Positions 7,312 to 16,432 are shown, counted from the first letter of the stretch. The stretch: DNA of 64,000 nucleotides from Flavobacterium hydrocarbonoxydans (GCF_009789235.1 NZ_WSTB01000002.1:62001-126000), one strand, 5' to 3'. Notes: generated by a model not told the origin, from the letters alone. Translations and numbers: made by a program.

Positions 7312-10300
7312 ATGTTGAAAAAATTACTTTTTTTGATGGTGTTTGTTTTCTGTTCTGTGCTTCACGCTCAGGAAACTAACTCGCTGTACAAAACCAAAAA
7401 AGTAGTCGTTACCCAAGACACTATTCACCTTGAAAAATTCAGTATCAATTCCAGCTTTTTTCAGCTTTTGAATTCCAGAAACGAAGCTATTGACTCTACA
7501 TTTTACAAAATAGATTTCGCAAAAGGAATTTTACTTTTAAACCAAAACAACCTTACTACAGCTGATACTTTAATTGTAAATTATCTAAAATACCCAGATT
7601 TTTTAACCAAAGAATACAGCTTATATAAGGATAGCCAAGTCGTAAGCAATGACGTAACTACCGACAAATTATATAAAATCGAAAGCGGTAATGCGAAGAA
7701 AGTAATTCCGTTTGACGGCTTGAATACTTCGGGAAGCATCACGCGTGGTGTCACTATCGGAAACAATCAGAATACGGTTCTAAACTCCAATTTAGATTTA
7801 CAAATCACCGGAAAATTGTCTGATAAAGTTAGTTTACGGGCTTCGCTTCAGGACAATAATATTCCGTTGCAAAATGGTGGTTATTCGCAAAAGCTCGATC
7901 AATTCGATAATATTTTTATGGAATTATTCAGCGACGACTGGAGTATTCGCGCAGGTGATGTTTTTTTAGAAAATAGAAAAACACAATTTTTAAGTTTTAA
8001 TAAAAAAGTACAGGGAATCGCCGCCAGTTTTGACTTTGACACCGAAAACAGTAAAACTAATGTTTTTGCCTCAGTGGCTTTGGTGAAAGGACAATATGCT
8101 AAAAGTACTTTTACGGGGCAGGAAGGCAATCAGGGGCCGTACAAACTAAAAGGGCAAAACGGCGAATTGTACGTTTTGGTTATTTCGGGTTCTGAACGTG
8201 TTTATGTCAATGGTGTTTTGCTCAAACGAGGCGAAAACAACGATTATGTGATCGATTATAATGCGGGAGAAATCGTTTTTACCTCGCTTTTTACGATTAC
8301 ATCTGAGATGCGAATCAATGTCGAATACCAATATTCAGACAGGAATTACAACCGATTTGTCACGTATGCAGGCGCAACGCATGAGAATAAAAGCTGGAGT
8401 TTTGGCGGTTATTTATATTCTGAAAATGATTTGAAAAACCAGCCTTTACAACAAAATCTTTCGACAGAACAAGTTCAGATTTTAAGTCAGGCTGGCGACG
8501 ATCCAACTTTAATGACGGCTCCGTCAGCTTTTGAAGACACCTATTCTGAGAATAAAATTTTGTACAAAAAAACAATTGTCAACAGCATCGAAGTTTATGA
8601 ATATTCAAACAATCCTGCCGACGTTTTATACAATGTAAAATTCAGTTTAGTAGGTGCAAATGTTGGGAATTATATCATTCAGAACAACAATTCAGTAGAG
8701 CGTATTTACGAATATGTTGCGCCTGTAAGTGGTATTCCACAAGGAAATTATGAACCTATCTCGCAATTGGTTGCGCCAACAAAAATTCAGGTGGCTACCT
8801 TTTTAGGAAAATACAATCCCGACGAAAAAACACTGGTAGATTTTGAAGTTGGCATCAGTAATAATGACCAAAATTTATTCTCGGATATTGATGATGCTAA
8901 TAATGAAGGAATTGCTTTAAAAACCAATATCAAAAAACGTCTTTTTACACGTGATTGGACGTTAGATGCTTTTGCAAATTATCAATTTGTACAGGAAGAT
9001 TTTAAATCGGTAGAACGTTTGTACAATATCGAATTTAACCGGGACTGGAATTTAAACACAACGCTTTTAGGCAATCAGAGTCTTTTGGTTACAGGATTAA
9101 ATTTTGATTTATTTTCGAAAAAAGAAACTCCGTACATGGGTTTGTTTACCTATCAATTTGAGAAATTAGATTTTACCGAAAGTTATTCCGGCTCACGACA
9201 CACTGCGAATGCTTTCTTTAAATTAAAAAACTGGACGGTTGAAAACCAAGGCAGTTTCCTGAATAGTGATGCAACGGTTTCGACTTCAAAATTCATTCGG
9301 AATCTCACCAAAGCCAAATATCATTTTGGCAAAAACTGGGTTGGCGGAAGTATTCAAATCGAGGACAATCAGGAAAAAAATAAAAGTACGAATCAGTTTT
9401 CGGCCTTGAGCCAAAAATTTTCAGAGTTTGGTGCCTTTGTTGGCCGCGGCGACAGCACCAAAGTTTTTGTAGAATTGGGTTACCTCAGACGCAAAAACGA
9501 CAGTTTGCAAAACGGTTTATTGCAACACGTGAGCAATTCGCAAACTTTTGTTTTGAGATCAAAATTGATTCAGAATAAAAAAACTGATTTGGCAGTTTAT
9601 GCCAGTTATCGAAATTTAGATTTTACCGATGCTTCACGCAAAAGAGAGCCTTCTTTAAATTCCAGAATTTTGTACAATGATCGTTTTTTTAATCAATTTG
9701 TGCAAACCGGAATTGCCTACGAAACCAATTCCGGAACCATTGCACAGCAAGAATATACGTATGTAGAAGTTCCGGCAGGACAAGGTGTTTATGCCTGGAA
9801 CGATTATAACGGCAACGGAATTCAGGAAGTTGATGAGTTCGAAATCGCTCCTTTTCCGGATCAGGCAAAATTTATCCGCATCTTTTTACCAAATCAGATT
9901 TACATCAAAACCAATCAGAATAAATTTTCGCAGTCGGTGACTTTGAATCCTTTGCAATGGCAAAACGAAAAAGGTTTTAAGAAAATTGCGTCGTATTTTT
10001 ACAACCAAACTTCTTTTATTTTAGATCGAAAAGTAAAAAGCGACGGTGATAATTTCGAATTAAATCCTTTTAGTTCTTCTGATGAAAATATTTTGGGACT
10101 GAATTCAAGTTTTAGAAATAGTTTGTTTTACAATCGTGGTAAACAGAAACATTCAGTAACCTATTCTTACCTTATTAACAAAGGAAAAAACCTGCTTTCT
10201 ATTGGTTCGCAGGAAGTAAAAAACTATTCGCATCAGTTGCAATACACGCATTTGTATCAGAAAAGCTGGTTGTTTAATTTGTTTACCAAAACGATTCAGA

Positions 10301-10743
10301 ACGAATTAATTTCGGAAGATTTTATAGAGAAAAATTTTCAATTAGAAGGTTATCAGGTGGCGCCAAAAGTGAGTTATTTATTCTCTAAAAACACCAGTTT
10401 GGATTTCTTTTATGAATTACAAAGCAAAAAAAATCAGATTGGAAATTTTGAAACTTTAACCCAAAACCGCCTCGGAACTTCGTTTTCGTATGCCGGAGAA
10501 AAGAAAGTCACGGTTAATGGAGAATTTTCTTTTTATGAAAATAAATTCGATGGAAATGAGTTTTCGTCAGTAGGTTTTCAGATGTTAGAAGGACTTCAGG
10601 CAGGGCAGAATTTAGTTTGGAAATTGTTGTTACAGAAAAACTTAACGCAGTTTTTAGACGTAAACCTCAACTATCAGGGACGAAAAAGCGAGACTGGTGC
10701 TACGATTCACACAGGGAACGTTCAACTTCGTGCATATTTTTAA
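7312..10743 (+). CDS. large putative outer-membrane beta-barrel protein, function unknown
   Basis: I do not recognise a characterised function for this 1143-residue protein. It has a signal peptide (about residues 1-19, V-L-H-A-Q). A segment G-S-I-T-R-G-V-T-I-G-N-N-Q-N-T-V-L-N-S at about 144-162 recalls the repeated motifs of very large Bacteroidota outer-membrane proteins such as SprA. Long runs of alternating polar and aromatic residues follow, as in a barrel. Near residue 830 there is a calcium-loop-like D-Y-N-G-N-G-I-Q-E-V-D-E-F-E. The C-terminus ends in an aromatic strand (V-Q-L-R-A-Y-F), as is typical of outer-membrane barrels. It is transcribed alone or with the downstream Lys/Ala-rich gene 64 bases away. 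Confidence 0.75.
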   Translation: MLKKLLFLMVFVFCSVLHAQETNSLYKTKKVVVTQDTIHLEKFSINSSFFQLLNSRNEAIDSTFYKIDFAKGILLLNQNNLTTADTLIVNYLKYPDFLTKEYSLYKDSQVVSNDVTTDKLYKIESGNAKKVIPFDGLNTSGSITRGVTIGNNQNTVLNSNLDLQITGKLSDKVSLRASLQDNNIPLQNGGYSQKLDQFDNIFMELFSDDWSIRAGDVFLENRKTQFLSFNKKVQGIAASFDFDTENSKTNVFASVALVKGQYAKSTFTGQEGNQGPYKLKGQNGELYVLVISGSERVYVNGVLLKRGENNDYVIDYNAGEIVFTSLFTITSEMRINVEYQYSDRNYNRFVTYAGATHENKSWSFGGYLYSENDLKNQPLQQNLSTEQVQILSQAGDDPTLMTAPSAFEDTYSENKILYKKTIVNSIEVYEYSNNPADVLYNVKFSLVGANVGNYIIQNNNSVERIYEYVAPVSGIPQGNYEPISQLVAPTKIQVATFLGKYNPDEKTLVDFEVGISNNDQNLFSDIDDANNEGIALKTNIKKRLFTRDWTLDAFANYQFVQEDFKSVERLYNIEFNRDWNLNTTLLGNQSLLVTGLNFDLFSKKETPYMGLFTYQFEKLDFTESYSGSRHTANAFFKLKNWTVENQGSFLNSDATVSTSKFIRNLTKAKYHFGKNWVGGSIQIEDNQEKNKSTNQFSALSQKFSEFGAFVGRGDSTKVFVELGYLRRKNDSLQNGLLQHVSNSQTFVLRSKLIQNKKTDLAVYASYRNLDFTDASRKREPSLNSRILYNDRFFNQFVQTGIAYETNSGTIAQQEYTYVEVPAGQGVYAWNDYNGNGIQEVDEFEIAPFPDQAKFIRIFLPNQIYIKTNQNKFSQSVTLNPLQWQNEKGFKKIASYFYNQTSFILDRKVKSDGDNFELNPFSSSDENILGLNSSFRNSLFYNRGKQKHSVTYSYLINKGKNLLSIGSQEVKNYSHQLQYTHLYQKSWLFNLFTKTIQNELISEDFIEKNFQLEGYQVAPKVSYLFSKNTSLDFFYELQSKKNQIGNFETLTQNRLGTSFSYAGEKKVTVNGEFSFYENKFDGNEFSSVGFQMLEGLQAGQNLVWKLLLQKNLTQFLDVNLNYQGRKSETGATIHTGNVQLRAYF

Positions 10744-10807
10744 TCCTTTGAGAATCAGATAACAATAATTTGATTAATTTAGATTGAAATTCTAACGCTA
10801 CAATCTT

Positions 10808-11398
10808 ATGAAAAAACTAGTATTACTTTGTTTAATAGTTCTTTTATCCGGTAATTTCTACGCTCAGGAAACAGCCAAAACGACTAAGTCTAAAACAGAA
10901 ACTACTGCTGCTAAAAAGAAAAAAGCAACTGCTGACAAAGCCGCAGCAGATGCTAAAAAAGAATCTACAAAAGCTAAAAAAGCAGCCAGCGATGCTACGG
11001 AAGCATCAACGAAAGCGAAAAAGGAAACTGCCAAAGCCAAAAAAGCAACAACCGACAAAGCTGCTGCGGACGCAAAAAAAGAATCTACAAAAGCTAAAAA
11101 GGCAGCCAGCGATGCAACCGACGCATCTACAAAAGCCAAAAAAGAAACAGCAAAAGCTACCAAAGCAAAAACCAAAACAGCAGATGCATCGGCAAAAAGC
11201 GCAAAAAAAGAAACAACTACAGCCAAAAAAACGGCCTCTAAAACTACCACAAAAACGTTAAAAGAAACCAACGAAAAAGCACCAAAAGTTGCTGATAAGG
11301 TAACTGGTGAATACAATGGTAAAAAAGTATATACCGGTCCAAGAGGCGGGAAATACTACATTAATAAAAACGGAAATAAAACGTACATTCAGGAGTAA
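10808..11398 (+). CDS. Lys/Ala-rich exported repeat protein with PBCV basic adaptor-like C-terminus
   Basis: The 196-residue protein starts with a signal peptide (residues 1-19, F-Y-A then Q). A long lysine/alanine/threonine-rich middle (about 25-155) resembles histone H1 tails and is built partly from two 40-residue repeats (D-K-A-A-A-D-A-K-K-E-S-T-K). The last 30 residues (Y-N-G-K-K-V-Y-T-G-P-R-G-G-K-Y-Y-I) match my memory of the PBCV-specific basic adaptor domain from chlorovirus proteins and some bacteria. An exported polycation could bind DNA, LPS or other anionic polymers; this is inference. The composition opens spurious long ORFs in other frames. Confidence 0.85.
   Translation: MKKLVLLCLIVLLSGNFYAQETAKTTKSKTETTAAKKKKATADKAAADAKKESTKAKKAASDATEASTKAKKETAKAKKATTDKAAADAKKESTKAKKAASDATDASTKAKKETAKATKAKTKTADASAKSAKKETTTAKKTASKTTTKTLKETNEKAPKVADKVTGEYNGKKVYTGPRGGKYYINKNGNKTYIQE
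10934..11173 (+). repeat. two 120-bp tandem repeats inside the Lys/Ala-rich gene
   Basis: The units begin at 10934 and 11054 and each encodes 40 residues starting D-K-A-A-A-D-A-K-K-E-S. Synonymous differences between the units suggest selection on the protein rather than a recent duplication. Confidence 0.8.
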
Positions 11399-11423
11399 TT
11401 TTTTTCAATAAAAACAGCGCATT

Positions 11424-11487
11424 TTTGTCATTCCGTAGGAATCTCTACGATTGTTAATTAGCGTCGGGATTCTTTCAGAATGACAAA
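11424..11487. repeat. intergenic inverted repeat, GTCATTCCG family
   Basis: The ends are inverted copies (TTTGTCATTC and GAATGACAAA) with a partly paired GAATC/GATTC interior. It is related to 12866-12945. The gap 11399-11763 otherwise holds the terminator at 11503-11538 and a small palindrome built on ACGCAAAG near 11588-11610; I see no gene in it. Confidence 0.7.
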
Positions 11488-11502
11488 CTTTGTGAATAAT
11501 CT

Positions 11503-11538
11503 AAAGTCCAAATTTCTAAATAGAAGTTTGGGCTTTTT
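11503..11538 (+). terminator. Rho-independent terminator
   Basis: A stem of about 15 bp with one wobble and one mismatch (11503-11517 with 11522-11536) is followed by Ts. It would end the transcript of the Lys/Ala-rich gene after the GTCATTCCG element. Confidence 0.6.
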
Positions 11539-11763
11539 AGTTTTAGAAATTAAAAATTTTAACCGAAAAGCACGCAAAGTTTTTTACGCAAAGCTTTGCG
11601 AACTTTGCGTTTTTACAAAGAAATCAGATTAAAATTCCTTGCGTGTATTACGGTTACAAAACAACTCTTCCTCTAAAAAAACATCAGACTTAATAATTTA
11701 GTAATATCTTCGAAATAATAAAAGTTAACCGTTTCTTTATCTTCGTTTGAAAAAGCGCCATTT

Positions 11764-12834
11764 ATGAGTATTGATTATTCTGCAAACAAAACTATTTTGA
11801 TAGCTCCATTAAACTGGGGATTAGGACACGCGACAAGATGTATCCCGATTATAAAAGCGCTTCAAGACAATAATTTTATTCCGATAATTGCTTCAGATGG
11901 CATTGCTTTGGCTTTGTTGCGAAAAGAATTTCCCTATATTCAAACATTAGAATTACCCTCTTATCATATTGAATATGCTAAAAATGGTAAAAATTTCAAA
12001 TGGAAACTCATTAAAAGTTTGCCTAAAATGATTACCGCCATCCTGGACGAAAAAAAAATGGTGAACTCCTGGATTAAAAAACATGGTATTGACGGCATCA
12101 TTTCAGACAATCGATTGGGTGTTTTTAGCATTAGAATTCCATCCGTTTTTATTACCCATCAATTGAATGTAATGACGGGTAATACGACTTGGTTTACGAG
12201 TAAATTTCATCAGAAAATCATAAAAAAATACAACCAATGCTGGGTTCCCGACACCAATACAAAAACTAATTTAACCGGCGAATTGGGACATCTTAAAACC
12301 AATGATTTAAACGTAAAATACATTGGACCTTTGAGCAGAATGCGTAAAAAAGAAACACCAAAAGTCTATGATCTGATGATTATATTATCTGGTCCGGAAC
12401 CTCAACGTACGTTATTGGAAGAAAAATTACAAGAGGAAGTTTTACGCTATAAAGGCAATGTTGTTTTTGTAAAAGGTGTTGTCGATAAAACACAAACCAA
12501 GCAGCAAATTGGTCATGTGACGCATTACAATTTCATGAATACCAAGCAACTCGAACAAACTTTCAACGAAAGTGATTTGGTATTATGCCGTTCGGGTTAC
12601 ACGACTGTTATGGACTTAGCGATGCTGGAGAAAAAAGCTTTTTTTATACCCACTCCAGGACAATATGAACAAGAATATTTAGCCAAAAAATATCAGGAAG
12701 AGAAATTAGTTCCGTATGCAACGCAAGATGATTTTAAGATTGAAGACCTTTCGAAAGTTGATTCTTTTAAAGGATTGTCTCAATTTAAAAAATCTATTAA
12801 TTGGGATAAGTTGTTTGCTATATTTGAGAAGTGA
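11764..12834 (+). CDS. GT-B fold glycosyltransferase (family 28-like)
   Basis: The 356-residue protein has the two-domain layout of GT-B glycosyltransferases related to MurG and family 28. The N-terminal glycine loop motif is A-P-L-N-W-G-L-G-H-A-T-R (about 13-24). The C-terminal nucleotide-sugar site includes S-G-P-E-P-Q-R, C-R-S-G-Y-T-T-V-M-D-L-A and P-T-P-G-Q-Y-E-Q-E-Y. No signal peptide or membrane segment is seen, so it acts at the cytoplasmic face. The acceptor is unknown. The gene stands alone between two intergenic inverted repeats. Confidence 0.85.
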   Translation: MSIDYSANKTILIAPLNWGLGHATRCIPIIKALQDNNFIPIIASDGIALALLRKEFPYIQTLELPSYHIEYAKNGKNFKWKLIKSLPKMITAILDEKKMVNSWIKKHGIDGIISDNRLGVFSIRIPSVFITHQLNVMTGNTTWFTSKFHQKIIKKYNQCWVPDTNTKTNLTGELGHLKTNDLNVKYIGPLSRMRKKETPKVYDLMIILSGPEPQRTLLEEKLQEEVLRYKGNVVFVKGVVDKTQTKQQIGHVTHYNFMNTKQLEQTFNESDLVLCRSGYTTVMDLAMLEKKAFFIPTPGQYEQEYLAKKYQEEKLVPYATQDDFKIEDLSKVDSFKGLSQFKKSINWDKLFAIFEK

Positions 12835-12865
12835 TTTTGTCCTCCTTAATTATTATTTAAAAATC

Positions 12866-12945
12866 ACAAAGTTTGTCATTCCGCATGAATCTCAGCAACT
12901 GTTGATTACTGGGTTTAGAGATTCTTACGGAATGACAAACTTTGT
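12866..12945. repeat. 80-bp inverted repeat, GTCATTCCG family
   Basis: The outer 18 bp on each side are perfect inverted copies (12866-12883 and 12928-12945), and an inner GAATCTC/GAGATTC extends the pairing. It is the best-preserved member of the family also seen at 11424-11487. Confidence 0.85.
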
Positions 12946-12959
12946 GTACAACTATAAAG

Positions 12960-12988
12960 AAAAAAAACCACTTCATAACGAAGTGGCT
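12960..12988 (-). terminator. Rho-independent terminator of the porin gene
   Basis: CCACTTC (12968-12974) pairs with GAAGTGG (12980-12986) around a 5-base loop. On the minus strand it is followed by at least seven Ts. It lies 27 bases past the porin stop codon. Confidence 0.85.
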
Positions 12989-13014
12989 TTCTTGATGTTT
13001 GTTATATCTTTTTC

Positions 13015-14313
13015 TTAGAAATTAAACTGCGCTTGTAATCGTAATAAATTACCTTTTTGTCTGTTTATTGGCAGTGCGCTGTCCTCAAAAGTTCTGTCGG
13101 CAATTACATATTCAGCAACAAATTCTAAAGCTTTTATTGGCTGCCATTCAAAACCAATTTCATAATCCCTTACTACATAACTTCTGGCGTCTTTTTCGAA
13201 TTTTTTTCCACCGTCATAATATTGAAATTTAGCAAAAGGATACAATAACTGCTTTTTTGGCAAATCCCATTTGTAATTTAAGGTTACATAACCTCCTTCA
13301 AGGTCTGAAACTTCAATAGAATTTGTGACTTTGTCATAACGAGGGCCTTTTCCAACATTATATTCAGCCTGAATACCAAAAGGTTTTGGATACAAAACAA
13401 ATGTCGCCCCAATTCTTTGATCAGTGGTATTTTGCTTATTTTCTACTGTAACTCCTGATGAAATTTCATTAGTAAAAGCCCATTTTCCGGTATAGGCCTG
13501 AATTCCTGGCTCTATAATTTGGTTTCCTATTACAAACGGATAGGTCAATCTGGTAACTACGTGCAAATTTCTATTCGCCTCCGTTTTATTTGCTGTTTGT
13601 CCGTTATAGGCTCCAAAAGCAAAAACACCGTAATCTCCGGAACCTTTATATCCATCTCTTACCAACATGGCAAAACGCTCTCTGATTTCTTCTGGTGCCC
13701 AGTAAAAAAATACTCCTAAATCTCGTTCGTTAGCAACTGCACTATTTAATCCATCATTACGATCTAATACTAAACGATTTTGACTGGATTGTAAATTTTC
13801 AAAACCAAAAGGAACTTTACTTTGACCAATACGAAGACGATATTCCCTCTTTTTGTCAAAAGAAACATCAAAATAAGCATCCCTGATTTGTGCAAAATTC
13901 TGAAGCCCGGTTACAGGAGAACTAGCAAAGTCAGGTTGGAAATAAAAATATACATTGGAATGAATCTGACCGGAAAACACTAATCGGGCACGTCTGATAA
14001 AAAAACCATTATTCGCTTTTGCATCGGGTTCTGTAGAAGTGGTTCCCCAGGATTTATCACATTGGTCACAGGAAACTTTATCATTGGTAGAAAACAAACC
14101 ATTGTATCGTACCTGAACATATCCTCTTAAAGAAATTTTGTCGTACCAGTGTTCTGTATTTATAACTCCGGCATTAGTTTCAACAAGTTTTGTTTTGTTT
14201 ATGGAGTCTAAAATGCGCATTACTTCATTTTTTACCTCTTGTTTGTTTAAATCTTGTGCTTGTGCAGCACAGGTAAGCAGTAATAAAACCGCAATTATTT
14301 TCCTTTTTATCAT
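13015..14313 (-). CDS. OprO/OprP-type (phosphate-selective) porin
   Basis: The 432-residue protein belongs to the porin O and P family, which in pseudomonads forms anion channels for phosphate and polyphosphate. I chose the ATG at 14313 because it gives a clean signal peptide (M-I-K-R-K-I-I-A-V-L-L-L-L, cleavage near A-Q-A-Q); the longer frame adds an unlikely 14-residue extension. The segment W-Y-D-K-I-S-L-R-G-Y-V-Q-V-R-Y-N is typical of the family, as is the C-terminal strand ending Q-A-Q-F-N-F. An unusual C-D-Q-C-D cysteine pair sits near residue 80. Its neighbours are a PhoR/PhoB-like pair, which supports a phosphate-related role. Confidence 0.87.
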   Translation of the reverse strand: MIKRKIIAVLLLLTCAAQAQDLNKQEVKNEVMRILDSINKTKLVETNAGVINTEHWYDKISLRGYVQVRYNGLFSTNDKVSCDQCDKSWGTTSTEPDAKANNGFFIRRARLVFSGQIHSNVYFYFQPDFASSPVTGLQNFAQIRDAYFDVSFDKKREYRLRIGQSKVPFGFENLQSSQNRLVLDRNDGLNSAVANERDLGVFFYWAPEEIRERFAMLVRDGYKGSGDYGVFAFGAYNGQTANKTEANRNLHVVTRLTYPFVIGNQIIEPGIQAYTGKWAFTNEISSGVTVENKQNTTDQRIGATFVLYPKPFGIQAEYNVGKGPRYDKVTNSIEVSDLEGGYVTLNYKWDLPKKQLLYPFAKFQYYDGGKKFEKDARSYVVRDYEIGFEWQPIKALEFVAEYVIADRTFEDSALPINRQKGNLLRLQAQFNF

Positions 14314-14474
14314 TTTTTCTAATGCCCTTAATTTCAAGGTGCAAAGATGTATCACCTATGTTAAGAAATCATTAACCAGATGTTATTATAATAAAAATTT
14401 ATTGTTACGGAGTTAATCTCAAAGTTGATTTATTGTTAACACACTTATTTAATTGAGGTTAAAACAAAATCAGC

Positions 14475-15560
14475 TTACAATTTTTTAACCTCCGGTTTTA
14501 TTATTTTATGTGCTTTTTCAAGCGTAAATGAAAATTCAGAACCAATTCCGAACTCACTTTCTACATATACTTTTTCTTTATGCGCTTCGATAATGTGTTT
14601 TACGATCGCCAATCCTAAACCAGAACCTCCTTCTGATCGGGTTCCGCTTTTATCAACTCTGTAAAAGCGTTCAAAAAGTCTCGGAATATTTTGTTTCTCT
14701 ACTCCTTCACCATTATCACTAATACGAATCAGGACTTTTTTCTTGGTTAGGTTTACGATTCCAACTTCGGTTAAACCGCCGTCTTTTCCGTATTTAATCG
14801 AGTTTACAATTAAGTTTTCCAGCACTTGCTGAATTCTGTCTTTGTCTCCTCGTACAATTACTGATTTTACATTTTTAGTTTCAAAAGCCAGTTTGATTTT
14901 CTTCTTATCGGCTTTCATTTCCAGTAATTCAAAAACATTGGCTATCAGTTCCAGAATATCAAAATCGGTAATCATCAAATCCAGATCCCCAGATTCAAGT
15001 TTGGTAATCATGTCCAAATCTTCTACAATATAGATCAGACGTTCAACGCCTTTTTCGGCACGTTTTAGATATTTTTTTCGAATATTCTTGTCTTCCATGG
15101 CACCATCCAACAAGGTCGAAACGTAACCCTGTACAGTAAACAAAGGTGTTTTAAGCTCATGCGAAACATTTCCTAAAAACTCTCTTCGGTATTGTTCCCT
15201 GATTTCGAGCATTTCGATTTCGAGTTTTTTATCGGTAGCAAATTTTTTCACTTCACGTGAAAGCGTTTCCATATCAGTCGTGATAGGCTGATTGATAAGG
15301 GTTGTCGATTCTAATAACGAAACCTCATCGTAGATTTTTTTTACTCTTCGGTAAATAAAACGTTCTACCCTGTATTGTAAAACCAGAAAGGAGAAAATAT
15401 AAATAGATATTAAAAAAACAATTCCAAACCCAATTTGATGTTTTAATTGATTTTTATAGAAAATATTCATCAAAATAAGTACAAATCCTGTTGCAAAAAG
15501 GCTGATGTACAATGCTGATTTTACAGCAAATTTGTATGTTTTTTTAAAATTAATTTTCAT
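14475..15560 (-). CDS. PhoR-like sensor histidine kinase
   Basis: The 361-residue kinase has two membrane helices (about 13-32 and 42-62) with almost no periplasmic loop, so it probably senses through partners or the membrane. A linker leads to the HisKA domain, F-L-G-N-V-S-H-E-L-K-T-P-L, with phospho-acceptor His134. The ATPase domain shows N-L-I-V-N-S-I-K-Y-G (N box), D-N-G-E-G-V (G1), F-E-R-F-Y-R (F box) and G-S-G-L-G-L-A-I-V (G2). It follows the response regulator on the minus strand, with a 188-base gap holding a nested palindrome. The PhoR role is inferred from architecture and the porin next door. Confidence 0.88.
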   Translation of the reverse strand: MKINFKKTYKFAVKSALYISLFATGFVLILMNIFYKNQLKHQIGFGIVFLISIYIFSFLVLQYRVERFIYRRVKKIYDEVSLLESTTLINQPITTDMETLSREVKKFATDKKLEIEMLEIREQYRREFLGNVSHELKTPLFTVQGYVSTLLDGAMEDKNIRKKYLKRAEKGVERLIYIVEDLDMITKLESGDLDLMITDFDILELIANVFELLEMKADKKKIKLAFETKNVKSVIVRGDKDRIQQVLENLIVNSIKYGKDGGLTEVGIVNLTKKKVLIRISDNGEGVEKQNIPRLFERFYRVDKSGTRSEGGSGLGLAIVKHIIEAHKEKVYVESEFGIGSEFSFTLEKAHKIIKPEVKKL

Positions 15561-15594
15561 TGAAATTTATTAACCATTAAGAAATTTTCTTTTC

Positions 15595-15730
15595 ACCATA
15601 TAAGTGATACAAGTTCATTTCACTTTACTGTAAATGATTTAGCACATAAAAACTATGTTTTTATGTGCTAAATAAATAATTTTTAAAATTTGCACGAAAC
15701 TATTAAATGAACTTGTATCACTTATATGGT
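15595..15730. repeat. nested palindromic element with 26-bp inverted arms
   Basis: The arms 15595-15620 and 15705-15730 are perfect inverted copies beginning ACCATATAAGTG. Inside lies a second perfect hairpin, 15638-15653 with 15657-15672. A near-copy of one arm (24 of 26 bases) stands alone at 55979-56004. The element fills most of the gap between the response regulator and histidine kinase genes and has no coding capacity. It looks like a small mobile or interspersed palindrome. Confidence 0.85.
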
Positions 15731-15748
15731 TCAAATTTATATTAAATG

Positions 15749-16432
15749 CTATACCTCAAATTTATAGCCAACCCCTTTTATAGTCTTAAAAAGGTCTTCA
15801 CCAATTTTTTCGCGTAATTTTCGGATGTGAACATCGATTGTTCTACCGCCAACTACCACCTCGTTACCCCAGACTTTATCAAGAATTTCATCTCTTTTAA
15901 AAACTTTTCCTGGTTTTGAAGCCAACAAATAAAACAATTCGAATTCTTTTCTTGGCAAAGCAATTTCGACGTTTCCTTTGATGATTTTATATTCTTCTCT
16001 GTTAATTTCGATTCCGCCTACGTTTAAAGTGTCCGTAACCACTTCCTGTTCTTTTAACCTTCTTAACAAAGCCTTTACTTTACTTACTAAAACTTTTGGT
16101 TTGATAGGTTTCGTGATATAATCATCAGCACCGGCGTCAAAACCAGCCACTTGTGAATAATCCTCGCTTCTGGCTGTCAAAAATGTTATGATAACGTTAT
16201 TTAATTCCGGGATTTTTCTGATGTGTTCGCAAGCTTCCATTCCGTCCATTTCAGCCATCATGACATCCATGATAATCAATTCCGGTAATTCTTTCTGAGC
16301 CTTTGCTATTGCTTCTTTTCCGTTTGAAGCTGTAATAATCTGATAGCCTTCCTGAGCAAGGTTATAGCCAACAATTTCCAGGATATCCGGTTCATCATCA
16401 ACTAATAAAATCTTCGTTTGTGTTTTTTTCAT
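15749..16432 (-). CDS. PhoB-like response regulator (OmpR family)
   Basis: The protein has a receiver domain (acidic pocket D12-D13, phospho-acceptor D56 in I-I-M-D-V-M-M) and a C-terminal winged-helix OmpR/PhoB domain (G-G-R-T-I-D-V-H-I-R-K-L-R-E-K-I then K-G-V-G-Y-K-F). I chose the start M-K-K-T-Q-T-K-I-L-L-V-D-D-E, three codons inside the longest frame, because it matches the usual N-terminus; this gives 227 residues. It precedes the kinase on the minus strand and is probably its partner. It faces away from the TonB receptor at 16666 and may bind that intergenic region. Confidence 0.9.
   Translation of the reverse strand: MKKTQTKILLVDDEPDILEIVGYNLAQEGYQIITASNGKEAIAKAQKELPELIIMDVMMAEMDGMEACEHIRKIPELNNVIITFLTARSEDYSQVAGFDAGADDYITKPIKPKVLVSKVKALLRRLKEQEVVTDTLNVGGIEINREEYKIIKGNVEIALPRKEFELFYLLASKPGKVFKRDEILDKVWGNEVVVGGRTIDVHIRKLREKIGEDLFKTIKGVGYKFEV

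Noticed and set aside
10864..11316. 150-residue minus-strand ORF opposite the Lys/Ala-rich gene, and a 103-residue ORF in another plus frame (10950-11261)
   Set aside because: They arise from the AAA/GCA codon bias of the repeat gene; the plus-strand frame has a signal peptide and a recognisable C-terminus.
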